NCBI RefSeq assembly: GCF_000425625.1
Contig: NZ_AUDU01000044.1
Coordinates: 25,790 to 89,789, forward strand
DNA: 64,000 nt
Source: Stutzerimonas azotifigens DSM 17556
GTDB lineage: Bacteria > Pseudomonadota > Gammaproteobacteria > Pseudomonadales > Pseudomonadaceae
Direction of reading: 5' to 3'
Positions 41,675 through 53,363 of the stretch are shown one piece after another; the stretch's first letter is position 1; each line of letters starts with the position of its first letter. The notes beneath the pieces were generated by a model that had not been told where the DNA came from, did not search any database, and saw nothing but the letters and a program-made list of their open reading frames with translations. The translations under genes and the position numbers were made by a program.

Positions 41675-43033
41675 ATGACTACCAAGCTGGACCAGCTCAC
41701 AGGCTGGCTGAAAGAACGCAAGATCACCGAAGTCGAGTGCCTGATCAGCGACCTGACCGGCATCGCCCGGGGCAAGATCTCGCCGACCAACAAGTTCCTG
41801 GACGAGAAGGGCATGCGCCTGCCGGAAAGCGTGCTGCTGCAGACCGTCACCGGCGACTACGTCGAGGACGAAATCTACTACGACCTGCTCGACCCGGCGG
41901 ACATCGACATGTTCTGCCGCCCCGACCCGAACGCCGTGTTCCTCGTGCCCTGGGCCATCGAGCCCACCGCCATGGTGATCCACGACACCTTCGACAAGAT
42001 GGGCAACCCCATCGCGCTGTCGCCGCGCAACATCCTCAAGAACGTGCTCAAGCTCTACGCCGACCGCGGCTGGCAGCCGATCGTCGCGCCGGAGATGGAG
42101 TTCTACCTGACCAAGCGCTGCGAGGACCCCGACCTGCCGCTGCAGGCCCCGGTGGGCCGTTCCGGCCGCCAGGAGACCGGCCGCCAGTCGTTCTCCATCG
42201 ACGCGGCCAACGAATTCGACCCGCTGTTCGAGGACATGTACGACTGGTGCGAGGCGCAGGGCCTGGACCTGGATACCCTGATCCACGAGGAAGGCACGGC
42301 GCAGATGGAGATCAACTTCCGTCACGGCGAGGCGTTGCACCTGGCCGATCAGATCCTGGTGTTCAAGCGCACCATGCGTGAGGCGGCGCTCAAGCACAAC
42401 GTGGCGGCCACCTTCATGGCCAAGCCGATGACCGGCGAGCCGGGCAGCGCCATGCATTTGCACCAGAGCGTGGTGGACCAGGTCACCGGACGCAACATCT
42501 TCTCCAGCGAGGACGGCTCCATGAGCGAGCTGTTCCTGCACCACGTCGGCGGCCTGCAGAAGTACATCCCCGAGCTGCTGCCGCTGTTCGCGCCGAACGT
42601 CAACTCGTTCCGCCGCTTCCTGCCCGATACCTCGGCGCCGGTGAACGTCGAGTGGGGCGAGGAAAACCGCACCGTGGGCCTGCGCGTGCCGGACTCGACG
42701 CCGCAGAACCGCCGGGTCGAGAACCGCCTCGCCGGGGCCGACGCCAACCCCTACCTGGCGATCGCCGCCAGCCTGCTGTGCGGCTACATCGGCATGATCG
42801 AGCAGCTGCCGCCGAGCCAGCCGGTGCGCGGGCGCGGCTACGAGCGGCGCAACCTGCGCCTGCCGCTGAACCTGGAAGCGGCGCTCGAACGGATGGAGAC
42901 CTGCACCGCGCTGGAGCGCTACCTGAGCCCGAAATTCATCCGCGGCTACGTGGCGGTCAAGCGCGCCGAGCACGAGAACTTCAAGCGCGTGATCAGCTCC
43001 TGGGAGCGCGAGTTCCTGATGCTGTCGGTGTAG
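41675..43033 (+). CDS. spuB: Gamma-glutamylputrescine synthetase-like enzyme
   Basis: 452 residues, glutamine synthetase superfamily, PuuA-type. Start motifs: VECLISDLTGIARGKI (about 21-36); active-site motifs EMEFYLTKR, HEEGTAQMEINFRHGE, GSAMHLHQSVVD, NVEWGEENRTVGLRVP and NRLAGADANPYL. GAGGT precedes ATG 41675. It forms gamma-glutamylputrescine from putrescine, glutamate and ATP. It resembles SpuI in function, so the cluster has two synthetases, as in P. aeruginosa, probably with different amine preferences. Confidence 0.94.
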   Translation: MTTKLDQLTGWLKERKITEVECLISDLTGIARGKISPTNKFLDEKGMRLPESVLLQTVTGDYVEDEIYYDLLDPADIDMFCRPDPNAVFLVPWAIEPTAMVIHDTFDKMGNPIALSPRNILKNVLKLYADRGWQPIVAPEMEFYLTKRCEDPDLPLQAPVGRSGRQETGRQSFSIDAANEFDPLFEDMYDWCEAQGLDLDTLIHEEGTAQMEINFRHGEALHLADQILVFKRTMREAALKHNVAATFMAKPMTGEPGSAMHLHQSVVDQVTGRNIFSSEDGSMSELFLHHVGGLQKYIPELLPLFAPNVNSFRRFLPDTSAPVNVEWGEENRTVGLRVPDSTPQNRRVENRLAGADANPYLAIAASLLCGYIGMIEQLPPSQPVRGRGYERRNLRLPLNLEAALERMETCTALERYLSPKFIRGYVAVKRAEHENFKRVISSWEREFLMLSV

Positions 43034-43150
43034 GCGGAAAAGCCGATAAAGGCGCTGGAGGCTGGAAGGCTGGACGAAAAGGCAGCCGTGGGGTGGATGG
43101 CGCTTCTTTCATCCACCTGTGAGCTCGCAAGAATAATTCGGAGATGAACG

Positions 43151-44506
43151 ATGAGTGATTCGCAGACCCTTCAATGGCAGGCGCTCGGGCGCGACCACCA
43201 CCTGCCGCCGTTCACCGACTACAAGGCGCTGAACGCCAAGGGCACGCGCATCATCACCCGGGCCGAGGGCGTCTACCTGTGGGACAGCGAAGGCCACCGC
43301 ATCCTCGATGCGATGGCCGGGCTGTGGTGCGTCAACGTCGGCTACGGGCGCGAGGAGCTGGTGGAGGCGGCCAGCCGGCAGATGCGCGAGCTGCCGTACT
43401 ACAACCTGTTCTTCCAGACCGCCCACCCGCCGGCGCTGGCGCTGGCCAAGGCCATCGCCGACATCGCCCCGCAGGGGATGAACCACGTGTTCTTCACCGG
43501 TTCGGGGTCCGAGGCCAACGACACCGTGCTGCGGATGGTGCGCCATTATTGGGCGATCAAGGGCAGGCCTGAGAAAAAAGTGATCATCGGCCGCTGGAAC
43601 GGCTACCACGGCTCCACCGTCGCCGGCGTCAGCCTCGGCGGGATGAAGGCGATGCACGGGCAGGGCGACCTGCCCATCCCCGGCATCGAGCACATCGACC
43701 AGCCCTACTGGTACGGCGAGGGCGCCGACAGCGATCCGGAGGCGTTCGGCATCCGCATCGCCGACCAGCTGGAGCAGAAGATCCTCGAACTGGGCGAGGA
43801 GCGCGTCGCCGCCTTCATCGCCGAACCGATCCAGGGCGCCGGCGGCGTGATCATCCCGCCGGACAGCTATTGGCCGCGCGTGCGCGAGATCCTCGCCAGG
43901 TACGACATCCTGTTCGTCGCCGACGAGGTCATCTGCGGCTTCGGCCGCACCGGCGAGTGGTTCGGCAGCGACTACTACGGCAACGCCCCGGACCTGATGC
44001 CGATCGCCAAGGGCCTGACCTCCGGCTACATCCCCATGGGCGGCGTGATCGTCCGTGACGAGGTGGTCGAAACCCTCAACGAGGGCGGCGAGTTCTACCA
44101 CGGCTTCACCTACTCCGGGCACCCGGTGGCCGCCGCCGTGGCGCTGGAGAACCTGCGCCTGCTGAGGGAAGAAGGCATCGTCGAGCGGGTGAAGGCGAAA
44201 ACGGCGCCATATTTGCAAGCACGCTGGCGTGAACTGGCGGAGCACCCGCTGGTTGGCGAGGCACGGGGCGTCGGCATGGTCGGCGCGCTGGAACTGGTGA
44301 AGAACAAGAGGACGCGCGAGCGTTTCGCGGAGCCCGGCATCGGCATGCTCTGCCGCGAGCACTGCTTCCGCAACGGGCTGGTCATGCGGGCGGTCGGCGA
44401 CACCATGATCATCTCCCCGCCGCTGGTGATCAGCGAGGCGGAGATCGACGAACTGATCGCCAAGGCACGTCAGTGCCTGGACGCGACGGCGCGGGACGTT
44501 CTGTGA
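43151..44506 (+). CDS. spuC: Putrescine-pyruvate aminotransferase
   Basis: 451 residues, class III PLP aminotransferase. The PLP lysine is Lys287 ([11 protein letters not shown]), with the cofactor Asp in [16 protein letters not shown]. The start has [20 protein letters not shown], typical of the putrescine/beta-alanine-pyruvate group. GGAG precedes ATG 43151. It transfers the amino group of putrescine to pyruvate, giving 4-aminobutyraldehyde and alanine, an alternative to the gamma-glutamyl route. A long hairpin follows the stop (44524-44564) and separates the enzyme genes from the transporter genes. Confidence 0.95.
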   Translation: MSDSQTLQWQALGRDHHLPPFTDYKALNAKGTRIITRAEGVYLWDSEGHRILDAMAGLWCVNVGYGREELVEAASRQMRELPYYNLFFQTAHPPALALAKAIADIAPQGMNHVFFTGSGSEANDTVLRMVRHYWAIKGRPEKKVIIGRWNGYHGSTVAGVSLGGMKAMHGQGDLPIPGIEHIDQPYWYGEGADSDPEAFGIRIADQLEQKILELGEERVAAFIAEPIQGAGGVIIPPDSYWPRVREILARYDILFVADEVICGFGRTGEWFGSDYYGNAPDLMPIAKGLTSGYIPMGGVIVRDEVVETLNEGGEFYHGFTYSGHPVAAAVALENLRLLREEGIVERVKAKTAPYLQARWRELAEHPLVGEARGVGMVGALELVKNKRTRERFAEPGIGMLCREHCFRNGLVMRAVGDTMIISPPLVISEAEIDELIAKARQCLDATARDVL

Positions 44507-44523
44507 TCGCTCCCGTCCGGCGC

Positions 44524-44564
44524 TGCGAGCCCCCGCCCAGGCCGCTGGCGGGACGGGGCTCGCA
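44524..44564 (+). terminator. Long GC hairpin after spuC
   Basis: TGCGAGCCCC and GGGGCTCGCA form a perfect 10-base outer stem around a 21-base loop that itself can pair (CCGCC with GGCGG). No T-tract follows, so it is likely an attenuator, processing or mRNA-protecting hairpin at the border between the catabolic and transport genes. Confidence 0.55.
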
Positions 44565-44584
44565 CGCTGGCGGCGGGCTGTTAA

Positions 44585-45850
<1,266 letters not shown>

Positions 45851-45858
45851 CTGGTGCC

Positions 45859-45888
45859 GCGACCGGTCGGGTGTGACCGACCGGTCGC
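45859..45888 (+). other. Perfect 12-bp hairpin after spuD
   Basis: GCGACCGGTCGG and CCGACCGGTCGC pair perfectly around the loop GTGTGA, starting nine bases past the spuD stop. No T-tract follows, so an mRNA 3'-end stabiliser or partial terminator is more likely than a full terminator. Confidence 0.7.
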
Positions 45889-46012
45889 CATTCGCCCCGG
45901 CCCGCTGCGGCGGCCCCTGTTTTTCCCGGCGCGAGCATCGGATCGCTCGCGCCTGTTGATTTTTCGAGGTTTTTACAATAAACAGGCGCGCCTTTTGCCC
46001 GCTGGGCAGTGA

Positions 46013-47128
<1,116 letters not shown>

Positions 47129-47131
47129 CAG

Positions 47132-47189
47132 TCGAGCCCGGCGCGCCCCGGCAGCAGGACCGCGGCGCACGGGCTCGATGATTTTTTCC
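47132..47189 (+). terminator. Rho-independent-like terminator/attenuator after spuE
   Basis: TCGAGCCCG (47132-47140) pairs perfectly with CGGGCTCGA (47170-47178) and the enclosed loop has further GC-rich pairing. TGATTTTTT follows at once. It lies between spuE and spuF, so only part of the transcripts are expected to continue into the ATPase and permease genes. Confidence 0.75.
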
Positions 47190-47209
47190 GTTCATAGGGG
47201 AGCTTGCGC

Positions 47210-48361
47210 ATGGCCGTTGCCTCCAGCGCCTACAAGAAAGCCGTCACCGGCGAGAGCAAGACCAAGCAGGTGCTGCTGAAGATCGACCGTGTCACCAAGA
47301 AGTTCGACGAAACCGTCGCGGTCGACGACGTGTCCCTGAGCATCCACCAGGGCGAGATCTTCGCGCTGCTGGGTGGCTCCGGTTCGGGCAAGTCGACGCT
47401 GCTGCGCATGCTTGCCGGCTTCGAGCGGCCCACCGACGGCCGCATCTTCCTCGACGGCCAGGACATCACCGACCTGCCGCCGTACGAGCGGCCGATCAAC
47501 ATGATGTTCCAGTCCTATGCGCTGTTCCCGCACATGACGGTGGCCCAGAACATCGCCTTCGGCCTCAAGCAGGACGGCCTGCCCAAGGCCGAGGTCGAGG
47601 CGCGCGTGGAGGAGATGCTCAAGCTGGTGCAGATGGCCCAGTATGCCAAGCGCAAGCCGCACCAGCTGTCCGGTGGCCAGCGCCAGCGCGTGGCGCTGGC
47701 CCGCTCGTTGGCCAAGCGTCCCAAGCTACTGCTGCTCGACGAGCCGATGGGGGCGCTGGACAAGAAGCTGCGCTCGCAGATGCAGCTGGAACTGGTGCAG
47801 ATCATCGAGCGCGTCGGGGTGACCTGCGTGATGGTCACCCACGACCAGGAAGAGGCCATGACCATGGCCGAACGCATCGCCATCATGCATCTGGGCTGGA
47901 TCGCGCAGGTCGGCAGCCCGATGGACATCTACGAGACGCCCGCCAGTCGCCTGGTGTGCGAGTTCATCGGCAACGTCAACCTGTTCGACGGCGAGCTGAT
48001 CGAGGACGTGGAAGACCACGCGGTGATCGCCTGCCCGGAACTGGAGCAGCCGATCTATGTCGGCCACGGCATCAGCACCCGCGCGCAGGACAAACGCATC
48101 ACCTACGCGCTGCGCCCGGAGAAGGTGATCATCGGCACCGAGCTGCCGGAGCTGCAACGCCCCGGCTACAACTGCGCCCAGGGCGTGGTGCACGACATCG
48201 CCTATCTCGGCGGGCATTCGATCTACTACGTCAGGCTGCCGTCCGGAAAGATCGTCCAGGCGTTTCTCGCCAACGCCGAACGGCACGTGAAATGGCCGAC
48301 CTGGGAAGAGGAGGTGTACGTGTACTGGTGGGACGACAGCGGCGTGGTGCTGCAGGCATGA
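47210..48361 (+). CDS. spuF: Polyamine ABC transporter ATP-binding protein
   Basis: 383 residues, PotA/PotG type. Walker A GGSGSGKST (about 61-69), Q-loop NMMFQSYALFPHM, signature LSGGQRQR (about 151-158) and Walker B LLLLDEPMGALD (about 170-181) are clear. The C-terminal third (LVCEFIGNVNLFDGEL onward) is the TOBE regulatory domain. GGGGAG precedes ATG 47210 and a nearby upstream TTG at 47204 is not preferred. It powers import of putrescine and spermidine with SpuG and SpuH. Its stop overlaps the spuG ATG. Confidence 0.95.
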   Translation: MAVASSAYKKAVTGESKTKQVLLKIDRVTKKFDETVAVDDVSLSIHQGEIFALLGGSGSGKSTLLRMLAGFERPTDGRIFLDGQDITDLPPYERPINMMFQSYALFPHMTVAQNIAFGLKQDGLPKAEVEARVEEMLKLVQMAQYAKRKPHQLSGGQRQRVALARSLAKRPKLLLLDEPMGALDKKLRSQMQLELVQIIERVGVTCVMVTHDQEEAMTMAERIAIMHLGWIAQVGSPMDIYETPASRLVCEFIGNVNLFDGELIEDVEDHAVIACPELEQPIYVGHGISTRAQDKRITYALRPEKVIIGTELPELQRPGYNCAQGVVHDIAYLGGHSIYYVRLPSGKIVQAFLANAERHVKWPTWEEEVYVYWWDDSGVVLQA

Positions 48362-49254
48362 ACCGGTCCCGGCTGAACAGCGGGCGCCGGCTGGTCATCG
48401 GCGTACCCTTCGTCTGGCTGTTCCTGTTCTTCATGCTGCCGTTCTTCATCGTGCTGAAGATCAGCTTCGCCGAAGCGGACGTGGCCATCCCGCCCTACAC
48501 CGAGATCGTCAGCTACGCCGAGCAGCAGCTGCAGGTGGTGCTCAACCTGGGCAACTACTTGTTCCTCACCGAGGACGAGCTGTACCTGGCCGCCTATCTC
48601 GGCTCGCTGAAGATCGCGCTGATCAGCACGCTGCTCTGCCTACTGATCGGCTACCCGATGGCCTACGCCATCGCCCGGGCGCGCAAAGACCTGCAGACTG
48701 TCCTGCTGCTGCTGATCATGATGCCGACCTGGACCGCGATCCTGATTCGCGTCTACGCCTGGATGGGCATTCTCAGCAGTAACGGCATCCTCAACGAGTT
48801 CCTACTCGGCATCGGCCTGATCGACCAGCCGCTGCGCATCCTCAACACCGACGTCGCGGTGTACATCGGCATCGTGTACTCGTATCTCCCGTTCATGGTG
48901 CTGCCGCTGTACGCCAACCTGGTCAAGCACGACCTCAGCCTGCTGGAGGCGGCCGCCGACCTCGGCGCGCGCAATCTGGCGAGTTTCTGGAAGATCACCG
49001 TGCCGCTTTCGAAGAACGGCATCATCGCCGGCTGCATGCTGGTGTTCATCCCGGCGGTCGGCGAGTTCGTCATCCCCGAGCTGCTCGGCGGCCCCGAGAC
49101 GCTGATGATCGGCAAGGTGCTGTGGCAGGAATTCTTCAACAACCGCGACTGGCCGGTGGCCTCGGCGCTGGCGGTGGTGATGCTGGCGATCCTGATCGTG
49201 CCGATCATCCTGTTCAACCGGAACCAAGCGAAGGCGCTGGAGGGCAAGCCATGA
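48358..49254 (+). CDS. spuG: Polyamine ABC transporter permease
   Basis: 298 residues with about six membrane helices. It begins MNRSRLNSGRRLVIGVPFVW and has the binding-protein-dependent permease EAA loop LLEAAADLGARNLASFWKIT (about 198-217). An external loop with EADVAIPPYTEIV near the N-terminus is characteristic of the PotH-like group. The ATG (48358) overlaps the spuF stop, and the stop overlaps the spuH start, so the permease pair is translationally coupled. Confidence 0.94.
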   Translation: MNRSRLNSGRRLVIGVPFVWLFLFFMLPFFIVLKISFAEADVAIPPYTEIVSYAEQQLQVVLNLGNYLFLTEDELYLAAYLGSLKIALISTLLCLLIGYPMAYAIARARKDLQTVLLLLIMMPTWTAILIRVYAWMGILSSNGILNEFLLGIGLIDQPLRILNTDVAVYIGIVYSYLPFMVLPLYANLVKHDLSLLEAAADLGARNLASFWKITVPLSKNGIIAGCMLVFIPAVGEFVIPELLGGPETLMIGKVLWQEFFNNRDWPVASALAVVMLAILIVPIILFNRNQAKALEGKP

Positions 49255-50132
49255 GACGCCCGAGTTTCTCTACGCTGATCCTGGTGCTCGGGCTGGTGTT
49301 CATCTACCTGCCGATGGTCCTGCTGGTCATCTACTCGTTCAACGCCTCGCGGCTAGTGACGGTCTGGGGCGGCTGGTCGGTGAAGTGGTACGTCGGCCTG
49401 CTGGACAACAGCCAACTGATGGGCGCGGTGGCGCGCTCGCTGGAAATCGCCTTCTACACCGCGATCGCCGCCACCGCTCTGGGCACCATGGCCGCCTTCG
49501 TGCTGACGCGGATTCCTCGCTTTCGCGGGCGCACCTTCTTCGGCGGGTTGGTCACCGCGCCGCTGGTGATGCCGGAAGTGATCACCGGTCTGTCGCTGCT
49601 GCTGCTGTTCGTGGCCATGGCGCAGTTGATCGGTTGGCCGGCGCAGCGCGGACTGACCACCATCTGGATCGCCCACACCACGTTCTGCGCGTCCTACGTG
49701 GCGGTGGTGGTGTCGGCGCGCCTGCGCGAGCTCGACCTGTCGATCGAGGAGGCGGCGATGGACTTGGGGGCGCGTCCGTGGAAGGTATTCGTGCTGATCA
49801 CCATCCCGATGATCGCGCCGTCGCTGATGGCTGGCGCGATGATGTCCTTCGCCCTGTCGCTCGACGACCTGGTGCTGGCGAGCTTCGTCTCGGGTCCCGG
49901 GGCCACCACCTTACCGATGGAGATCTTCTCTGCCGTGCGCCTGGGTGTGAAGCCGGAAATCAACGCGGTGGCCAGCCTGATCCTGCTGGCCGTCTCCCTG
50001 TTCACCTTCCTCGCCTGGTACTTCACGCGGCGCGCCGACAAGCGTCGTAGCCGTGCGATGCAGCAGGCGCTGGAGGAAGCCGGCGAGGCGGGCCTGGACA
50101 AGCCGCTGGTGGCGCCGCCGGCGCACAGCTGA
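49251..50132 (+). CDS. spuH: Polyamine ABC transporter permease
   Basis: 293 residues with about six membrane helices. N-terminus STLILVLGLVFIYLPMVLLV and the EAA loop SIEEAAMDLGARPWKVFVLI (about 163-182) mark the PotI-like permease. The C-terminal tail is charged and Ala/Pro-rich (RRADKRRSRAMQQALEEAGE). It is the last gene of the spu operon, with the stop at 50132; the next gene on the other strand ends 28 bases away. Confidence 0.94.
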   Translation: MRRPSFSTLILVLGLVFIYLPMVLLVIYSFNASRLVTVWGGWSVKWYVGLLDNSQLMGAVARSLEIAFYTAIAATALGTMAAFVLTRIPRFRGRTFFGGLVTAPLVMPEVITGLSLLLLFVAMAQLIGWPAQRGLTTIWIAHTTFCASYVAVVVSARLRELDLSIEEAAMDLGARPWKVFVLITIPMIAPSLMAGAMMSFALSLDDLVLASFVSGPGATTLPMEIFSAVRLGVKPEINAVASLILLAVSLFTFLAWYFTRRADKRRSRAMQQALEEAGEAGLDKPLVAPPAHS

Positions 50133-50160
50133 CCCACCGCGCTCCCGGAGAGGGACGGGC

Positions 50161-50763
50161 TTATCCGGGCGCCGGAGTCTGGCGTGCGTCGCCTGGCGGG
50201 TGCCGGCCCCAGTCGCAGAAGCAGCCGACGGCCAGCGAGTGCGTGGCCTCGACGCGGCGTCCGGCGAGCAGCGCCTCGAGGATCGGCTCGATGAAGCTGT
50301 TGCCCGAGTTGCACACGGCGCCCTCGCTGTACGGGCCGACGTAGGCCAGGCGGCCGCTGGCGTCCCAGATGGCGGCCGCCGGGCTGGCCGGCAGCTGCTC
50401 GGCGCCCGGCAGCGTGGCCAGCGGCTGCAGGCCGGCCAGCTGCTCGGGGAGCTGGCCCTGGGTGCCGGGCGCCTGCAGCACGTAGAAACTGACGCTGCGG
50501 CCGTAGCGCTGCATCAGTTCGGCCAGGTGTTGCTGGTTGCCGGTGTTGCAGGGGCAGGCCGGGTCCCAGAAGTGCACCATGCGCACCGGTCCTGGGCCGG
50601 CCAGCTGCGCCGGCAGGGCCAGCGCATCGCCGGAAAACAGCGCGCTGCGTTCGTCGAACGGGCGCAGGTAGCGCGCCTCGAACCACCAGAAGGCGGCGAG
50701 CAGGGCCGCGGCCCAGAGCAGGACGATCAGGCCGGCAAGCAGGTGTTTGGCGCGGATGGACAT
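50161..50763 (-). CDS. DUF6436-type thioredoxin-like membrane-anchored protein
   Basis: 200 residues. An N-terminal membrane anchor (LLAGLIVLLWAAALLAAFWW, about 8-27) is followed by a periplasmic domain with a thioredoxin-like opening, MVHFWDPACPCNTGN (Cys-Pro-Cys, about 64-78), and later VGCFCDWG near the C-terminus. Between them IWDASGRLAYVGPYSEGAVC resembles the cis-proline region of thioredoxin-fold redox proteins. The CPC motif is unusual for this fold and may bind a metal or act as a disulfide. ATG 50763 was chosen over a longer frame from 50850. Confidence 0.75.
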   Translation of the reverse strand: MSIRAKHLLAGLIVLLWAAALLAAFWWFEARYLRPFDERSALFSGDALALPAQLAGPGPVRMVHFWDPACPCNTGNQQHLAELMQRYGRSVSFYVLQAPGTQGQLPEQLAGLQPLATLPGAEQLPASPAAAIWDASGRLAYVGPYSEGAVCNSGNSFIEPILEALLAGRRVEATHSLAVGCFCDWGRHPPGDARQTPAPG

Positions 50764-50848
50764 GGCGGCACTCGCGGGGAGGGTGGGCAAGCTTGCCACG
50801 GCCCGGCGCAGAGCTGAACATCGCATCCAGCCCAGCGAAGAAATCACC

Positions 50849-51787
50849 ATGGTCGCCGCAATCGATCCCGAACTGCTCCGCCCCCGCCTTGCCTGCCTGT
50901 CCGAAGCCGGTGCGCTGCTGCCCGAGGCGCGCGCCTACCAGGCCTACTACGGCCTGGACATGGCCCATCGCGCCGGCGTGCACAGCCGCCTCGGGCGCTT
51001 CCAGGTGCGCGACTACGATCTGGTCGCACAGGCCTGGTGGCACGATGGCGCGCGCGCCAGCCTGCTGGTCCTGCATGGCTATTACGACCACATGGGCCTC
51101 TACCGGCACGTGGTCGAGTGGGGCCTGGAAATGGGCTTCGCCGTGCTCGCCTGCGATCTGCCGGGGCACGGCCTGTCCTCCGGGCCGCGCGCCAGCATCA
51201 ACGAGTTCGACGAGTACCAGCAGGTGCTCGGGGCGCTGCTGCAGGAAGCCGAACGGCTGGATCTGCCGGAACCCTGGCACCTGCTGGGCCAGAGCACCGG
51301 CGGCGCCATTCTCATCGACCACCTGCTCAACGGCGCGGCGCACGCCCGGCTCGGCCGGAGCATCCTGCTCGCCCCGCTGGTGCGTCCGCGCGCCTGGGGC
51401 TGGTCGCGGATCAGCTACGAGCTGGCCCGGCATTTCGTCCAGCAGATTCCCCGGAGCTTCAGCGAGAACTCCGGCGATACCCAGTTCCTCGACTTCATCC
51501 GCACCCGGGATCCGCTGCAGCCGGTCATCCTGCCGACCGCCTGGGTCGGTGCCCTGGCGCGCTGGATCCCGCGCATCGAACGCGCGCCGGGCTGCGTTCA
51601 TCGGCCGATCGTCATCCAGGGCGAGGCGGACATGACCGTGGACTGGCGACATAACCTGCCGGTGCTGGAGCGCAAGTTCGACCAGCCGGAGATACTCCGG
51701 CTGCCCGATGCGCGGCACCACCTGGCGAACGAGCGCGAGGAACTGCGCCGCGCCTTCTTCGACTTCCTGCGCGAACGGCTGGGGTAG
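50849..51787 (+). CDS. Alpha/beta hydrolase (lysophospholipase-like)
   Basis: 312 residues. The hydrolase core has an oxyanion motif LLVLHGYYDHMGLYRHV (about 72-88), the nucleophile elbow GQSTGG (about 148-153, nucleophile Ser), Asp in IQGEADMTVDW and His in DARHHLANE. This is the serine hydrolase/monoacylglycerol lipase-like pattern of Hydrolase_4 proteins. ATG 50849 follows a weak ribosome site; a longer frame upstream would add a poor-quality tail. It is divergent from the DUF6436 gene. The substrate is probably a lipid or ester. Confidence 0.82.
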   Translation: MVAAIDPELLRPRLACLSEAGALLPEARAYQAYYGLDMAHRAGVHSRLGRFQVRDYDLVAQAWWHDGARASLLVLHGYYDHMGLYRHVVEWGLEMGFAVLACDLPGHGLSSGPRASINEFDEYQQVLGALLQEAERLDLPEPWHLLGQSTGGAILIDHLLNGAAHARLGRSILLAPLVRPRAWGWSRISYELARHFVQQIPRSFSENSGDTQFLDFIRTRDPLQPVILPTAWVGALARWIPRIERAPGCVHRPIVIQGEADMTVDWRHNLPVLERKFDQPEILRLPDARHHLANEREELRRAFFDFLRERLG

Positions 51788-51805
51788 CGAGCGCGCCCCG
51801 CCGCC

Positions 51806-52561
51806 TCAGATCCCCTGCTGGCCCGCTCCGGGCGGCGGGGCCGCCAGGGCCGCACGCAAGGCCTGCAGTGCGGCACGGTAATAGCTCTGGCCGTCCTCGG
51901 ACTGGGCGAACTGTACGTATTCCTCGAGTTCGGCATCGGACAGGTCGCGATAGACGTGCATGAGCGTGTCGTCCACCTGGCCCTCCATCTGGCGCATCAG
52001 GCGCTCGCGCTGCTCGTCGAGCAGGGTGTTGGCCTGGGCCCCGCCGAGGATGCCCGGCAGCATCTGGCTGAGGCTGTCGGCAGCGACGCCGGCGAGCGCC
52101 AGGCTCACCTCGGCGCCGGCTTCGGTCACCGGGATCGCCTGGGCGAGATGGCGGATCAGCAGCTGCCGCGTGCTGCCCGCCGGGCTCGCCGGAAGCCCGC
52201 CGGCGTGCTGGCGCAGCTCGGCCGGGCTGGTGGCGCGCACCTCGGCCTCGACGATCTTGCGCCCCAGGGGTGACTCGTAGAATGCCAGGGCCGGCTGCGG
52301 TTCCGGCAGGTGCTGGCGCAGCGCCTGCACCGCCCGCTGGTCCATCGCCTGGGGTGCGAAACGCTGATCGCTGTTGCGCACCAGCGCCTCGAACACCGCC
52401 GGCGGCAGGGTCGAACGGTAGCGGGCCTGGGCGGTAACCAGCGCCTCGCCGAAATGGGCTCGCTGGCGCGACCAGCCGGCGCTCTCGTAGAGCGTCTGGT
52501 AGGCATCGGCGAAGGCGGTGAGGCTGAAGCTGAGCAGCAGGAAGGCGAGAAGGGCGCGCAT
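51806..52561 (-). CDS. DUF2059 domain secreted protein
   Basis: 251 residues with a short signal peptide (MRALLAFLLLSFSLTAFADA). It is helical and matches the DUF2059 pattern near the C-terminus: VDDTLMHVYRDLSDAELEEYVQFAQSEDG (read in parts), with YYRAALQALRAAL after it. The first half has AHFGEALVTAQARYRSTL and FYESPLGRKIVEAEV repeats of the same kind, so two DUF2059-like repeats may be present. The role is unknown; periplasmic location is expected. It is divergent from the 2-oxoglutarate oxygenase gene. Confidence 0.78.
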   Translation of the reverse strand: MRALLAFLLLSFSLTAFADAYQTLYESAGWSRQRAHFGEALVTAQARYRSTLPPAVFEALVRNSDQRFAPQAMDQRAVQALRQHLPEPQPALAFYESPLGRKIVEAEVRATSPAELRQHAGGLPASPAGSTRQLLIRHLAQAIPVTEAGAEVSLALAGVAADSLSQMLPGILGGAQANTLLDEQRERLMRQMEGQVDDTLMHVYRDLSDAELEEYVQFAQSEDGQSYYRAALQALRAALAAPPPGAGQQGI

Positions 52562-52703
52562 GGGGGCTCCTGTTCGACGGCGGAATATTTTCGGCGCCCC
52601 GATGGCTGCTTGTCGAGGCGCGAATGCGGCGCTGCTAGACTCTGCGAACGGCCCGGCGGCAGTCCTGCGCGCCCCGGCCGGCCCCTTCTCCGGAGCTCCT
52701 TCC

Positions 52704-53306
52704 TTGTACTTCACAGCCCTTATCGACGACCTGGCCGAGCGTGGCTGGTCCTTGCAGCGTGGTGTCATTCCTACCGATGTGACCGCCGAACTGGCCGCCG
52801 AGTGCCGGAGCCGCGAGGTCCAGGGCGCACTGAGCCCGGCCGGCATCGGCCGCGGCGACGCGCTGGCGGTACGCGAAGGCATCCGCGGCGACCAGATCCT
52901 CTGGCTGGAACCCGGCCAGTCGCCGGCCTGCGACCGCTACCTGGCGCTGATGGATGAACTGCGGGTCACGCTCAACCAGACCCTGTTTCTCGGCCTCGAG
53001 GAGTTCGAGTGCCATTTCGCCTTTTATCCGCCGGGCGCCTTCTACAAGACCCATCTCGACCGCTTCCGTGACGACGACAGGCGGGCGGTCAGCGTGGTGC
53101 TGTACCTGAACGAGGTCTGGGAGGAAGGCGACGGCGGCGAGCTGCGCCTGCACCTTGCAGGGCAGGCTCCGGTGGACGTCACGCCGCTGGCCGGCACCCT
53201 GGCGGTGTTTCTCTCCGGCGAGGTGCCGCACGAGGTGCTGCCGACCCGGCGCGACCGGCTGTCGCTGACCGGCTGGTTCAAGCGCCGGGCCCTGGTCGGG
53301 GGCTGA
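52704..53306 (+). CDS. Prolyl-4-hydroxylase-like 2-oxoglutarate/Fe(II) oxygenase
   Basis: 200 residues. The iron triad is visible as THLDRFR (HxD, about 113-119) and EVPHEVLP (His near 173), followed by a conserved RDRLSLTGWFKRR ending, typical of the SM-20/P4H-like family. The start is TTG 52704, with GGAGCT about eight bases upstream; no ATG fits. In P. aeruginosa a homologous gene also lies a few genes after spuH, so its position is old. Protein hydroxylation of a translation component is a common role for the family; the target here is not known. Confidence 0.82.
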   Translation: MYFTALIDDLAERGWSLQRGVIPTDVTAELAAECRSREVQGALSPAGIGRGDALAVREGIRGDQILWLEPGQSPACDRYLALMDELRVTLNQTLFLGLEEFECHFAFYPPGAFYKTHLDRFRDDDRRAVSVVLYLNEVWEEGDGGELRLHLAGQAPVDVTPLAGTLAVFLSGEVPHEVLPTRRDRLSLTGWFKRRALVGG

Positions 53307-53313
53307 GCGCAGG

Positions 53314-53343
53314 CAAAAAAAAGCCCGGCGCAAGGCCGGGCTT
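53314..53343 (-). terminator. Terminator for dctM
   Basis: Read on the minus strand, AAGCCCGGC / GCCGGGCTT form a perfect 9-base stem with a 5-base loop, followed by eight T residues. It lies just past the dctM stop (53364) and ends the dctPQM transcript; it also marks the end of the plus-strand oxygenase gene. Confidence 0.88.
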
Positions 53344-53363
53344 CTGAGCGGGTCGACTGCGGG

